Assembly: GCF_039655865.1 (NCBI RefSeq)
Contig: NZ_JBBYXL010000016.1
Coordinates: 1 to 64,000 of the forward strand
Direction of reading: 5' to 3'
Length of the DNA stretch: 64,000 nucleotides
Origin: Prosthecobacter sp. SYSU 5D2
GTDB lineage: Bacteria; Verrucomicrobiota; Verrucomicrobiia; Verrucomicrobiales; Verrucomicrobiaceae
Position numbers and translations under genes: made by a program. Numbering within the stretch: position 1 is the first letter of the stretch; each line of letters begins with the position of its first letter. This document shows positions 44,576 through 53,191 of the stretch, piece by piece. The notes beneath the pieces are model-generated. The model was not told the DNA's origin. It ran no database searches and was given only the letters and a program-made list of their open reading frames with translations.

Positions 44576-45286
44576 TCAGTATTTAGCGTCACGGTTGCGG
44601 CCTTTGGCCATCTCCCGAAGAAGCTCCAACTGGATTTGCTGAACCTCCATCAGGCGGGTGGCATGCTGATGGAGCAGATAGTCCATCTTGTCATGCAGAT
44701 GGCGAATCTCGAGTTCAGCTTTGAGATTGATTTTATAGTCATTTTCAGCCCGTTTACGGTCACGGCTTTCCTGGCGGTTCTGGCTCATCATGATCACCGG
44801 TGCCTGAAGGGAAGCCAGGCAGGAGAGGATGAGATTCAAAAGGATGAAAGGATAGGGATCATATCCATGGTTGGCCAACAGGAGGACATTGAGCAGGATC
44901 CAGACAGCCATGAAGCCACCAAAGGACATGATGAACGTCCAGCTGCCGCCAAATTCAGCCAGCTTGTCTGAGAGTTTCTGGCCGACGGTCAGCTTGCCGT
45001 TTTCATCTTCTTCCCCCGCAGGATGCTCGCTCAACACTTCCTGGCGCCGGAGGCTTTGCAGCACTTCCTCATCCAGATGGCTAAGGTCGCCTAACTGGGT
45101 TTGCAATAACTGCCGGACGTATTCCAGCCTGGCTTCGTTGAGCGCATCAATCCCAATCAGGGAATTGTCCGTGAGCTCCGGGTTTTTCTCCCGGAGGACA
45201 CCTGCGATCTGAGGGGGTAGCGCCGCCAGGACGCGCAGTTTTTCAGAGGAGTAAACTTTGCCGGTGACAGCGCAGGTTTGGGCCAT
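44576..45286 (-). CDS. DUF1003 membrane protein
   Basis: A 236-residue protein with the DUF1003 pattern: KLSDKLAEFGGSWTFIMSFGGFMAVWILLNV, then DPYPFILLNLILSCLASLQAPVIMMSQNRQ, giving two transmembrane helices followed by a coiled-coil cytoplasmic tail (ENDYKINLKAELEIRHLHDKMD). A small N-terminal Cys-containing segment (MAQTCAVTGKVY) may be a zinc-ribbon-like half. Function unknown in all organisms. Confidence 0.85.
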   Translation of the reverse strand: MAQTCAVTGKVYSSEKLRVLAALPPQIAGVLREKNPELTDNSLIGIDALNEARLEYVRQLLQTQLGDLSHLDEEVLQSLRRQEVLSEHPAGEEDENGKLTVGQKLSDKLAEFGGSWTFIMSFGGFMAVWILLNVLLLANHGYDPYPFILLNLILSCLASLQAPVIMMSQNRQESRDRKRAENDYKINLKAELEIRHLHDKMDYLLHQHATRLMEVQQIQLELLREMAKGRNRDAKY

Positions 45287-45354
45287 ACCCCATCCATAGA
45301 TCCATTCGTTTTAACTGACAAGCGAGGTGCAGGCTTTCTTCGACGGCAGTAAGA

Positions 45355-47478
45355 TCACCGTGAAGAAACAGACTTCGGCGTGCTCTTCAGCAGCTTTTCC
45401 AGGGCTTCGTCCGGGGTGACGCCTTTTTTCAGGGCTTCGTCGTATTCGGTCTTGGCCTTGTCCCACTTGGGCGGGTTCCAGGTGGCGTAAAGGACGGCGA
45501 GGTTGAAGTGGGCTTCGCCGTAGTTGGGGTCGATGGCCAGGGCGGTTTTGAATTCACGCTCGGCGCGGTCCATGAGGCTGAGGCGGGTGGAAATGATGCC
45601 CAGGTAATGATGGGCACGGGCGTTTTTCGGGCTCTTTTCCAGGCCTTTTTCAAAAGCGGCGGTCGCATCGTTCCAGCGCTGCTGTTTGAAGTGGGTCACG
45701 CCCAGATGGAAGGAGGCCAGTTCGTTGCCAGGATCAATGGTGAGGCATTTTTTCAGCGCGGCCTCAGCATCGCTGAGTTTGTTTTCACGCTGGCGGGAAT
45801 ACCCCAGGCCGACAAGGGCGGTGGTGTTTTCCGGCTCAACGCGCAGCGCATCCTGGTAGAGGGCGGCGGCCTCGGCAAATTTCTGGCTGCTGAAGGCTTC
45901 ATTCGCCTTTTCCAGCAGGGAGTTGACGGGCTTTTCCTCGGCCTCTTTCGCACCGGCAGGTTTCGGGGCCTTGGCAATGAGCGTGCCCTGGATGCTGTCC
46001 CCGCCGAGCAGTTCCCGGACGGAGGGATCGGAGAAGAGTTTTTCTTCATCCGGGGTCAGGCTCATGCGGCTGCCGCGCAGTTCTTCCACCTGCTCCAGCA
46101 GCTTGGAGGAGACACCTTCCATTTTTTGCAACTCGGCTAAAACGAGGTCCTTGGCCTGCTGCTGGCGGTACTGGCTGCGCAGCTGGCGCATAACGATCTC
46201 GCGCAGCAGGTCGTTTTCTTTGGCCAGTTCCGGGGTGAGCAGGTCGGGCTTGCCTTCACGCAGATTGTTGAGCTGGAGAGTCAGCTCGGCCACCTGGGTC
46301 TGGTAGCTGGCGCTCTGCTGGCGCAGGGTGGTCATCTCTGTCTGCAATGCGGTGAGCTGGCCGCGCAGCTCGGTGATCTCCTGGTCCTTGCGCGTGGCGT
46401 CCTGCTGGAGGGTGGCCACCAGCTTTTGGGCGGAGGCGAGCTCCTGCTTAAGGCGGTCGTTTTCCGCGACGATGAGCTTGACCTCATCGCTGGCGGGCGC
46501 GCGTTTTTTCAGGGCTTCAATCTCGGTCTGCATGCCCAGGTTCTGGGCGCTGAGTTTGTCACGCTCCACCGTGGCGGCGTCACGGGCGGCGACGGCTTCA
46601 TCCCGCTGTTTGATGGCGGCATCGCGCTCGGCCAGCAGGTCGTTACGTTCCTTTTCCAGGGTGGTGATACGCAGGGCGGCATCGGCCAGTTTTTGGGAGG
46701 CTTCTTTGGAGGCCAGTTCGGCGGCCTCAAGGCGCTGGGAAGCCTTGCGATACTCGGCTTCCAGGCCCAGCTTTTCCTTCACCAGCGCATCCATCTGGGT
46801 GTTGGTCGCCTGTCCGGAGGCGATCTGCTGCTTCAGCGTTTCCACAGCCTTTTCCAAAGCGGAGGACTTTTGGAAAAGCGCATCTTTGTCCGAGCGGGCA
46901 GTGGTGATCTCTCCCGAAGCCCACTGATACCATTGCTGCCACTTGGAGAGGTCCATCTGCATCTGGTTGTTCTGCGTCTCCAGGGCCAGCATGCGCTGAC
47001 GGTAGTTTTGTTCCCATTGGGAAAGCACATCACTCAGGCTGGGCATCGTGCCCGCCGGGGCCGCCAGGGTGCCTGGCGCGGGGGCCACAGCCGTGCTGCT
47101 GAAGCCGGGCATGGCCGCAGCAGGGGCCGGGGAGGGCGCAGAGGCGGCGGCCGCCGGCTGGGCCTGTGGCTGAGGCTGCGCCAGCCGCGCCTGCAGGCGG
47201 GTGATGGCCTGCTGCGTCAGTCCACGGCGGTTGGAGAGCACTTCCGGCTGCCATTCAGGATGGGCCTGCGCGAGACCGTCAAAAATCTGACCCATCTGCT
47301 GATATGTCTGCAGCGCACCCTGGATATTGCCATCCGCTTCCAGCTTCTCCGCGTCCCTCTTCATCACGAAACCGCGGAAAAACTGCTCGGCAGCATCATC
47401 CACCTGTGCCTGGGCAAAGGGGGAAACGATCAAAGCAAGGCCAAGGGCGGCCAGGGGGGCGAGACGGCTTTTCATCAT
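45355..47478 (-). CDS. Exported coiled-coil and TPR protein
   Basis: A protein of about 707 residues with a signal peptide (APLAALGLALIVSPFAQAQ). Layout: a short helical N-terminal domain, a Pro/Ala/Gln-rich linker, roughly 300 residues of coiled coil rich in Glu, Lys and Ala with ERDxLxAERDxAIxQRD-type heptads, then about four TPR units at the C terminus. It is probably a periplasmic scaffold, comparable to YbgF/CpoB-type proteins in layout only. Start at MMKSRL (47478); a next-codon ATG is equally possible. Confidence 0.75.
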   Translation of the reverse strand: MMKSRLAPLAALGLALIVSPFAQAQVDDAAEQFFRGFVMKRDAEKLEADGNIQGALQTYQQMGQIFDGLAQAHPEWQPEVLSNRRGLTQQAITRLQARLAQPQPQAQPAAAASAPSPAPAAAMPGFSSTAVAPAPGTLAAPAGTMPSLSDVLSQWEQNYRQRMLALETQNNQMQMDLSKWQQWYQWASGEITTARSDKDALFQKSSALEKAVETLKQQIASGQATNTQMDALVKEKLGLEAEYRKASQRLEAAELASKEASQKLADAALRITTLEKERNDLLAERDAAIKQRDEAVAARDAATVERDKLSAQNLGMQTEIEALKKRAPASDEVKLIVAENDRLKQELASAQKLVATLQQDATRKDQEITELRGQLTALQTEMTTLRQQSASYQTQVAELTLQLNNLREGKPDLLTPELAKENDLLREIVMRQLRSQYRQQQAKDLVLAELQKMEGVSSKLLEQVEELRGSRMSLTPDEEKLFSDPSVRELLGGDSIQGTLIAKAPKPAGAKEAEEKPVNSLLEKANEAFSSQKFAEAAALYQDALRVEPENTTALVGLGYSRQRENKLSDAEAALKKCLTIDPGNELASFHLGVTHFKQQRWNDATAAFEKGLEKSPKNARAHHYLGIISTRLSLMDRAEREFKTALAIDPNYGEAHFNLAVLYATWNPPKWDKAKTEYDEALKKGVTPDEALEKLLKSTPKSVSSR

Positions 47479-47636
47479 GGGGAGGCGGAATTTAGCGGAT
47501 TTCCTCCCTCTTGTAAATAGCCGTCCCACATTGCCTGCTGGACGGGAAAGCGCATGGTTGCTAGCATTCAGGCGCAATTTCGGGAAAAAACCGCCGTTTA
47601 CCCCGTTCCCCCAAACTCAACCATCCTTATAACCCC

Positions 47637-49088
47637 ATGGGTCTTAACATCATCTCACGTCGTCATTTTCTGGGCCGCACGGCCAGCCTCGCCGCAGGCG
47701 CATTCGCCGGTCCAAACCTCCTCCTCCGCGGCCAGAACGCCGCCGGCAAAAGGCTTAACCTCGCCGTCATCGGCGCCAATGGCAAAGGCCAGTCGGATAC
47801 CCAGGGCGTGACCCTGAACCACAACGTCGTGGCCCTGGTGGACGTGGACATGAAGCGCCTGAATGAGGCCGCCAAGAAGCGCGAAGACCACCACCTGAAG
47901 TCCGGCGAAAAAGCCCCCGCTGCGCCGAAGCTGTACCAGGACTTCCGCAAGATGTTCGACGAGATGGCCAACGAGATTGACGGCGTCATCGTCTCCACGC
48001 CTGACCACACCCATTACGTGGCGGCCATGCATGCCATCAAGCACAATAAGCACGTCTGCGTGCAGAAGCCCCTTTGCAACTACATCGGCGAAGTGCGCAA
48101 CCTGCACAAAGCTGCCAAGGACGCCAAAATCACGACCCAGATGGGCAACCAGGGCCGCACCATGGACGGTCAGCGCATCGCCAAGGAATGGATCGAGCAG
48201 GGTGCCATCGGCACGCTCAAGGAAATCCGCCTGTGGACCAACCGCCCCATCTGGCCCCAGGGCCCCCTGGTGAAAAAAGCCGCCGAAGTGCCTGAAGGCC
48301 TCGACTGGGACCTCTGGCTGGCCAGCGAGGCCACCGAGCCCTACTTCGAATTTGAAATCCCTGAAGGCATGAGCGCCAAGCGTGGCAACAGCATCCACCC
48401 CTTCAACTGGCGTGGCTGGTGGCAGTTCGGCTCCGGCGCCCTGGGCGACATGGGCTGTCACATCATGGACTCCACTTTCAGCATCCTCGGCCAGCTTATC
48501 CCTGAGCAGATTGATGCCACCAGCAGCCCCATCTCGGACACCTGCGCCCCTGTCTGGTCCGACCTCGTTTACCACATGCCTGCCGGCAAGCACGGCGCGC
48601 TGAAGGTCTCCTGGCAGGACGGCTCCAAGGACGGCAAGCCGAACAAGCCTGAAATCTCCCCGCACATGACCAGCGACCTGGCCAAGAAGGCTTTCGACAA
48701 AGCCAGCAGCGGCATGATGTTCATCGGCACCGAGGCCACCATCTTTGAAGGCGAGGCCTATTGCTCCAGCCCGGTCATCTATAATGAAGACCGCTACACC
48801 CAGGTGCGCCTGGACATGAAGGCCGGCAAGATCAAGCAGACCGAGAAGCGCAGCGCCATGCCAAACAACCCGCAGGGCGAGTGGGCCCACCACATCGTCA
48901 ACGGTGGTGATCCAAGCTCCAACTTCGACTACAGCTGCCCGCTGACGGAGTTCGTCCTCCTCGGCAACCTCGCCGTCCGCGCCCAGCAGAGCGTGCAGTG
49001 GGACAAGCAGGGCATGAAGGTCACCAATGCCGAAGCCGCCAACAAGTTCATCTCCCGTCCCGCCTACCGCGACGGCTGGAAGGTCTGA
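47637..49088 (+). CDS. Tat-exported Gfo/Idh/MocA family oxidoreductase
   Basis: A 483-residue oxidoreductase with a twin-arginine signal (SRRHFLGRTASLAAGAFAG). The Rossmann part begins LAVIGANGKGQSD, followed by VSTPDHTHYVAAMHAIKHNKHVCVQKPL; the usual EKP motif reads QKP, keeping the catalytic Lys. A GDMGCHIMD segment carries a conserved His of the active site. Large paralogous sets of such exported dehydrogenases are typical of Planctomycetes and Verrucomicrobiota and probably act on sugars or cyclitols. A strong terminator follows. Confidence 0.92.
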   Translation: MGLNIISRRHFLGRTASLAAGAFAGPNLLLRGQNAAGKRLNLAVIGANGKGQSDTQGVTLNHNVVALVDVDMKRLNEAAKKREDHHLKSGEKAPAAPKLYQDFRKMFDEMANEIDGVIVSTPDHTHYVAAMHAIKHNKHVCVQKPLCNYIGEVRNLHKAAKDAKITTQMGNQGRTMDGQRIAKEWIEQGAIGTLKEIRLWTNRPIWPQGPLVKKAAEVPEGLDWDLWLASEATEPYFEFEIPEGMSAKRGNSIHPFNWRGWWQFGSGALGDMGCHIMDSTFSILGQLIPEQIDATSSPISDTCAPVWSDLVYHMPAGKHGALKVSWQDGSKDGKPNKPEISPHMTSDLAKKAFDKASSGMMFIGTEATIFEGEAYCSSPVIYNEDRYTQVRLDMKAGKIKQTEKRSAMPNNPQGEWAHHIVNGGDPSSNFDYSCPLTEFVLLGNLAVRAQQSVQWDKQGMKVTNAEAANKFISRPAYRDGWKV

Positions 49089-49122
49089 TCTCTTGACAGG
49101 CTATTAGTTAGACTCAACTTTG

Positions 49123-49159
49123 ATCCCCAGGTCTGCTCCGTCAGGCCTGGGGATTTTTT
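49123..49159 (+). terminator. Rho-independent terminator
   Basis: ATCCCCAGG (49123-49131) pairs perfectly with CCTGGGGAT (49146-49154), followed by a six-T run that includes the last stem base. It ends the Tat oxidoreductase gene on the + strand. On the other strand there is no comparable T run, so termination of the peroxiredoxin gene from the opposite side is less likely. Confidence 0.9.
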
Positions 49160-49165
49160 GTGGCG

Positions 49166-49690
49166 TTACTTTAGATCCGCCAGCGCCTTCTTGATGTCAT
49201 CCGCTTGGCTCGCCGTCGAAGCGCTCGCATCATGCCAGACGATCTTGCCGTCCTTGACCAGAAAACATTGCCGCTGGGACATGGCCAAAAGTCCGCCCAT
49301 GACCTTACCTACCTTGAAGGCCTCCAGCACCTTGCCATCCGGGTCCGCAATGAGGTCATACGGCAGCTTGCGCTCCGCCTTGAATTTCTTCTGCGCCTCT
49401 ACCTTGTCCAGGGAGACCCCCAGCACCTGCACGCCCTCCTTGGTCAGGTCCGCAAACGCATCCCTCAGGGAGCAGGCCTGGGCCGTGCAACCGGGCGTAT
49501 TCGCCTTCGGGTAAAAGAACACCACCGTTGGCCCCTTCTGGTAAACATCCGCAAAATTCACTGTCTGCCCATCCTGGTTCACGGCGGAAATCTGCGGAGC
49601 AGGCTGGCCAATGAGGGTTTCTTTGGCCTCACAGGAGCTGCCAAAAAGGCCGGTAAAGATGGCAGTGAGAAGTCGCATGGTGTGTTTCAT
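49166..49690 (-). CDS. Exported peroxiredoxin (BCP/AhpC-TSA type)
   Basis: A 174-residue thiol peroxidase. Short N-terminal signal (MRLLTAIFTGLFGSSC) with a weak lipobox, so it may be a periplasmic lipoprotein. Peroxidatic Cys68 is in ANTPGCTAQACSLRD, with Cys73 five residues later as the likely resolving cysteine, the atypical 2-Cys bacterioferritin comigratory protein pattern. Start at ATG 49690 (MKHTMRLL); the open frame continues upstream without similarity. Confidence 0.87.
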   Translation of the reverse strand: MKHTMRLLTAIFTGLFGSSCEAKETLIGQPAPQISAVNQDGQTVNFADVYQKGPTVVFFYPKANTPGCTAQACSLRDAFADLTKEGVQVLGVSLDKVEAQKKFKAERKLPYDLIADPDGKVLEAFKVGKVMGGLLAMSQRQCFLVKDGKIVWHDASASTASQADDIKKALADLK

Positions 49691-49807
49691 TGGATCGGAG
49701 CTGCCCAGACTGTTCGCCCCAAACGGCTCGCCGGATTCATCCGTTTGTCGTTCAATACACAGCGAAGAAGGATATGCCCTCCAAAAGGAATCCCAAGCCC
49801 TGCTCCC

Positions 49808-49847
49808 TCCTGTAAATCCTGCCAATCCTGGAATCCTGTCTAAAATT
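49808..49847 (+). repeat. 40-bp dispersed repeat, copy A
   Basis: A 40-bp unit built from four TCCTG-containing blocks (TCCTGTAAA, TCCTGCCAA, TCCTGGAA, TCCTGTCTA). It matches copy B at 53081-53120 at about 36 of 40 positions in the same orientation. It lies between the NlpC/P60 and peroxiredoxin genes. Confidence 0.8.
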
Positions 49848-49861
49848 CTCAGCCAGCAGAC

Positions 49862-50620
49862 TCACTCCCGAATCCCCCGATACCGATACGCCAGATACCC
49901 CTTCTCCTGCAAAAACTCCATGCGCACCTGGCGGCGGAAGACTTTCCAGGTGGGATGGCAGCCAGCCTCGTAAACATTCACCCGCGTCCGGGCCGGGTTC
50001 CCCCAACCGGCAAAAAGCAGCACATGCGCATTGTGCGTATTCAGGATGTCCCCCGGCCGCAGCTCGTGATGGCTCGCCAGCCGGGTGCACAGGGCGGGCA
50101 GCTCCCGCGTGGAATAGGACCGCTCCAGCCGCCAGCAGCGGGAGACCAGGCCGGAGCAGTCGATGCCCGCCGCCTCCAGGCTGACCGCCGCGTCCAGTCC
50201 GGCGCGTTTCACCGGCGTATAGATGTCCCCCGCCGCCAGGCCCCGCTTCACCTTCTCATCAAACGATTCCAGAGTATCAAATCCGCCCCATTGATACGGC
50301 ATGCCCGCATTCCACCTGCCCGGGATCCACCACCCCGGCCGGGTGCCGTCCGCCGGTTGATAACCGATGTCCGGCGTATCCACCCGTATACCCCGCGCAT
50401 CCTCCCCATGCCGGATATTCGCCTCCGCCGCCCGCCACCGGTGCTGGCTATACGCCTGCGCGATCGCCATCACCTCCGCCCGGCGCACCGCTTTTCGCGG
50501 CGTCGTATCCACCTTCACTTGCGGGGATGAACACGCCGCCAGCACCAGCAGCAGGCCGACTAAACAGGCGTTCAAGCACAGGGGCGGAATTTGAAAAAGG
50601 GCAGGGGATCGCATCGGCAT
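49862..50620 (-). CDS. NlpC/P60-like lipoprotein
   Basis: A 252-residue lipoprotein (lipobox LAAC, Cys30). The C-terminal half carries NlpC/P60-like cysteine peptidase features: Cys155 in GIDCSGLVSR and His199 in THNAHVLLFAGW. Two further His/Asn candidates lie nearby. It would cut peptide links in cell-wall fragments in the periplasm. ATG 50620 (MPMRSPAL) was chosen over a GTG two codons upstream. It is divergent from serS with a 62-bp gap, so the two promoters must lie very close together. Confidence 0.78.
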   Translation of the reverse strand: MPMRSPALFQIPPLCLNACLVGLLLVLAACSSPQVKVDTTPRKAVRRAEVMAIAQAYSQHRWRAAEANIRHGEDARGIRVDTPDIGYQPADGTRPGWWIPGRWNAGMPYQWGGFDTLESFDEKVKRGLAAGDIYTPVKRAGLDAAVSLEAAGIDCSGLVSRCWRLERSYSTRELPALCTRLASHHELRPGDILNTHNAHVLLFAGWGNPARTRVNVYEAGCHPTWKVFRRQVRMEFLQEKGYLAYRYRGIRE

Positions 50621-50682
50621 TTGCACGGTAAGCCCGCCCGCGTACTCGACAACGGCCTTTCTCCCGCTAATCTCCGCGCCCT

Positions 50683-51954
50683 ATGCTCGATATCCGCCTC
50701 ATCCGCGACAACCCTGATCTGGTCAAAGAACGCCTCGCCACCCGCAGTGGTGACTTCGCCTCTGTGGTGGATGAGGTCCTGTCCATTGACAGCGCCCGCC
50801 GCACGGCGGAGACCGAGCGCCAGAAGCTCCAGGGCGACCGCAACCGCATCAGCAAAGAGATCGGCATGGCCAAAAAGAATGGCCAGGACACCACCGCCAT
50901 TGAGGCCGAAGTTCGCGGCATCAATGAGCGCATCGAGCAGATCGGCCATGAAGCCGACGCCGCCGATCTGCGCCAGCGCGAGCTCCTCCTCGGCCTGCCC
51001 AACATGCCGCATGAGGCCTGCCCCATTGGCCACAGCGCCGAGGAAAACCCCGAGGTGCGCGTTTGGGGCGAGAAGCCCAAATTCGACTTCGAACCCAAGG
51101 ACCACACCATCCTCGGCCAGCAGCTCGGCCTGCTGGACTTTGAGGCCGCCGCCAAAATCACCGGCAGCGCCTTCGTTGTCTATCGCGGCCAGGGTGCCCG
51201 GCTGGAGCGCTCCCTCATCAGCTTCCTGCTGGACCTCCACACCACCCAGCACGGGTATGAGGAAATCAGCCCACCTCTTTTGGTCAAAGCCGATTGCCTC
51301 GTCGGCACCGGCCAGCTCCCCAAATTTGGCGACCAGGTGTATCATAGCGCCGAGGATGATCTCTACCTCATCCCCACCGCCGAAGTGCCCGTGACCAACC
51401 TGCATCGCGATGAAATTTTAAAGCTGGAGCAGCTCCCCATCAACTACGCCGCCTACACCCCCTGCTTCCGGCGCGAGGCAGGAAGCGCCGGCCTCGGCAC
51501 CCGCGGCCTCATCCGCATGCACCAGTTTGACAAAGTGGAGCTCGTCAAGATCACCACCCCGGAGACCAGCATGACCGAGCTGGAAAGCCTGACCGCCAAT
51601 GCCGAAAAAGTGCTTCAATTGTTAGGCCTGCACTACCGCATCATCGAGCTTTGCACCGGCGACATCGGCTTCGGCTCCGCCAAGACTTACGACATCGAAG
51701 TCTGGGCCCCCGGCCAGGGCACCTATCTGGAAGTATCGAGCTGCTCCAACTTCGGCGATTACCAGGCCCGCCGCATGAACCTGCGCTACAAGGACGAGAA
51801 CGGTAAAAACCGCGTCCCCCACACCCTCAACGGCTCCGGCACCGCCCTCGCCCGCCTCTTCGTCGCCCTCGTGGAGACCTATCAGCAGGCCGATGGCAGC
51901 ATCCTCATCCCCGAAGCCCTGCGTGGACACTTCGGCAAGGACAGGATCAGCTAA
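50683..51954 (+). CDS. serS: Serine-tRNA ligase
   Basis: A 423-residue class II aminoacyl-tRNA synthetase charging tRNA-Ser. The N-terminal antiparallel coiled coil ([14 protein letters not shown]... [20 protein letters not shown]) is clear. Motif 2 is [12 protein letters not shown], and motif 3 is [16 protein letters not shown]. The last 11 codons plus stop are repeated 158 bp downstream with synonymous differences, so the present C terminus may have been supplied by an inserted element. Confidence 0.96.
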   Translation: MLDIRLIRDNPDLVKERLATRSGDFASVVDEVLSIDSARRTAETERQKLQGDRNRISKEIGMAKKNGQDTTAIEAEVRGINERIEQIGHEADAADLRQRELLLGLPNMPHEACPIGHSAEENPEVRVWGEKPKFDFEPKDHTILGQQLGLLDFEAAAKITGSAFVVYRGQGARLERSLISFLLDLHTTQHGYEEISPPLLVKADCLVGTGQLPKFGDQVYHSAEDDLYLIPTAEVPVTNLHRDEILKLEQLPINYAAYTPCFRREAGSAGLGTRGLIRMHQFDKVELVKITTPETSMTELESLTANAEKVLQLLGLHYRIIELCTGDIGFGSAKTYDIEVWAPGQGTYLEVSSCSNFGDYQARRMNLRYKDENGKNRVPHTLNGSGTALARLFVALVETYQQADGSILIPEALRGHFGKDRIS

Positions 51955-51957
51955 AGC
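51928..51957 (+). repeat. serS 3'-end direct repeat, copy 1 (in gene)
   Basis: Thirty bases covering the last eight sense codons of serS, the stop and three further bases. They are identical to 52086-52115. Upstream, the preceding three codons (CTG CGT GGA) differ from the second copy only at synonymous positions. Confidence 0.92.
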
Positions 51958-52076
51958 CAAGACTGGAAAACCACTAATAGGCACTAATTAACACTAATAT
52001 TCTAACCAGTAATTCAGGGTTCTGGGCATTAGTGCCTGTTAGTGAGCATTAGTGGTTTAAAAAGCCAGAACCCTGG
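51958..52076. other. Small element with interleaved inverted repeats
   Basis: Between the two serS tails lies 119 bp with two inverted repeats. The first has three CACTAAT-type units at about 10-bp period on the left (51971-51998) and three matching TTAGTG units on the right (52028-52053). The second pairs CAGGGTTCTGG (52015-52025) with CCAGAACCCTG (52065-52075). The arms alternate left1-left2-right1-right2, the order of an H-type pseudoknot. AT content is much higher than in the flanks. There is no reading frame. Confidence 0.7.
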
Positions 52077-52115
52077 TTGCGCGGCCACTTCGGCAAGGAC
52101 AGGATCAGCTAAAGC
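52077..52115 (+). repeat. serS 3'-end direct repeat, copy 2 (displaced tail)
   Basis: Reads [11 protein letters not shown]-stop, the same as the serS C terminus, in codons TTG CGC GGC CAC and onward. It is identical to copy 1 from 52086. It is detached from any upstream serS sequence and ends 9 bp before the next gene. Confidence 0.9.
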
Positions 52116-52124
52116 GCCGTCAAC

Positions 52125-52496
52125 ATGCATGAGGAAATCCAAGGCCTCTGGTTCTGTCCCTCTCCGGAAGTGCCTGGAGAGCTGGACTATTACCACTTCG
52201 ATACTTCCGGCAAGGTGGTCACTTTCACTCCCTTACCTCCGGAGCTGGGTCTGGGCCGTCAGTTGATGGCAATCGCCTACCGGACCGAGCCGGAGGGCGA
52301 AACCGGCTTTAGATTACGTTTAAGATCTCAGGATTCCTGGCAGCACATGCAATACCATCTGGTCTCTGGACTGTTGACCATCTATGATGATCGCGGCCAT
52401 GAATGGAAATTCTCCCAAGTCCCCGAAACTGAAATCCCGCCGTGGTTTGAAGAGCGTCTCACTGAGGAGCACCGAAAGCTGGAGGAGCGTCTGTAG
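52125..52496 (+). CDS. Small hypothetical protein
   Basis: A 123-residue soluble protein, rich in Glu, Pro and aromatic residues. The pattern is beta-strand-like throughout (GLWFCPSPEVPGELDYYHFDTSGKVVTFTPLP...), followed by a highly charged helix at the C terminus (FEERLTEEHRKLEERL). It resembles a small lipocalin/META-type fold only loosely, and no family is claimed. It lies directly behind the duplicated serS tail and ahead of an IS256 remnant. Confidence 0.55.
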   Translation: MHEEIQGLWFCPSPEVPGELDYYHFDTSGKVVTFTPLPPELGLGRQLMAIAYRTEPEGETGFRLRLRSQDSWQHMQYHLVSGLLTIYDDRGHEWKFSQVPETEIPPWFEERLTEEHRKLEERL

Positions 52497-52562
52497 CAAA
52501 GAGTGGTGTAAAGTCTGTTCTGTAAAATTGGTTCGGCCTTGACTGCGCCCCGATAACAGGGT

Positions 52563-52858
52563 GTGCAGCTCGGTCACGCCAACGGGTTCAAGCCCAAAAC
52601 CCTTGCCACACGCATGGGCCAGGTCGAACTGCGCATCCCTCAGGTGCGCCATGGCGGCCTGCTGGTGGACTGCGCCGTGCTCATCGCCATCGGCATGGAT
52701 GGCAAACGCACCATCCTGGGCGTCAGCGACGCTCACCCAGGTATCGGCGGCACGTCAGGCCGTCTTCCCCGCCGTGCCCTGGTCCCGCGTCGCGTGCGGG
52801 ACCAGCTCCATCTGCAACAGAGCGCACAGGCCTATGTGCCGCGTCTGGAGATGCGCAG
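52563..52858 (+). pseudogene. IS256-family (mutator-type) transposase remnant
   Basis: Recognisable transposase pieces in different frames: HANGFKPKTLATRMGQVELRIPQVR, then VDCAVLIAIGMDGKRTILGVS, SDAHPG, AARQAVFPAVPW in a shifted frame, and HLQQSAQAYVPRLEMR back in the first frame. In intact IS256-family transposases these blocks are separated by more than 100 residues, so the gene has internal deletions as well as frameshifts. No terminal inverted repeats or target duplication were found. The rest of the 52497-53191 gap holds no gene; a 40-bp repeat lies at 53081. Confidence 0.82.
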
Positions 52859-53080
52859 TTCGGCTCATGGAAGTGGCCATGCGCCATGGTGCCCTGGGTT
52901 ATGAGGCAATGGGCCTCCCCCTTCCCTTTTCCAATTTCCGCTTCGGTGTCTTTATTTTATGAGGCAACGCGCCTGATCGACACTTTTACAGAATAAACTT
53001 TGCACGGCCTGTCAGCCATGCATGCTGAAAGAGCTGGAATGTGCCGGACATTAGCAATGCGAATCTCTTTCTCAATCTGT

Positions 53081-53120
53081 TCCTGTAAATCCTGCCCATC
53101 CTGCAATCCTGTCGAAAATC
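53081..53120 (+). repeat. 40-bp dispersed repeat, copy B
   Basis: Same four-block TCCTG unit as at 49808-49847, with about four substitutions, on the same strand. It is 72 bp upstream of the PQQ-dependent dehydrogenase start. Confidence 0.8.
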
Positions 53121-53191
53121 CGGGCTTCTCCCTACGTTTTGTCTCTTCCCAAAGTCTGCGTTTTGCCTCAATCTCCCATCTCTCTCTCTTC

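Noticed and set aside
47655-48893. A 412-codon open frame antisense to the Tat oxidoreductase
   Set aside because: Composition artefact: His/Val/Gly/Leu-rich without any domain, on the strand opposite a clear family member.
51971-52053. CACTAAT units as a CRISPR-like array
   Set aside because: Units are 7 bp at about 10-bp spacing, and the second group is inverted; there are no repeat-spacer units and no cas genes.
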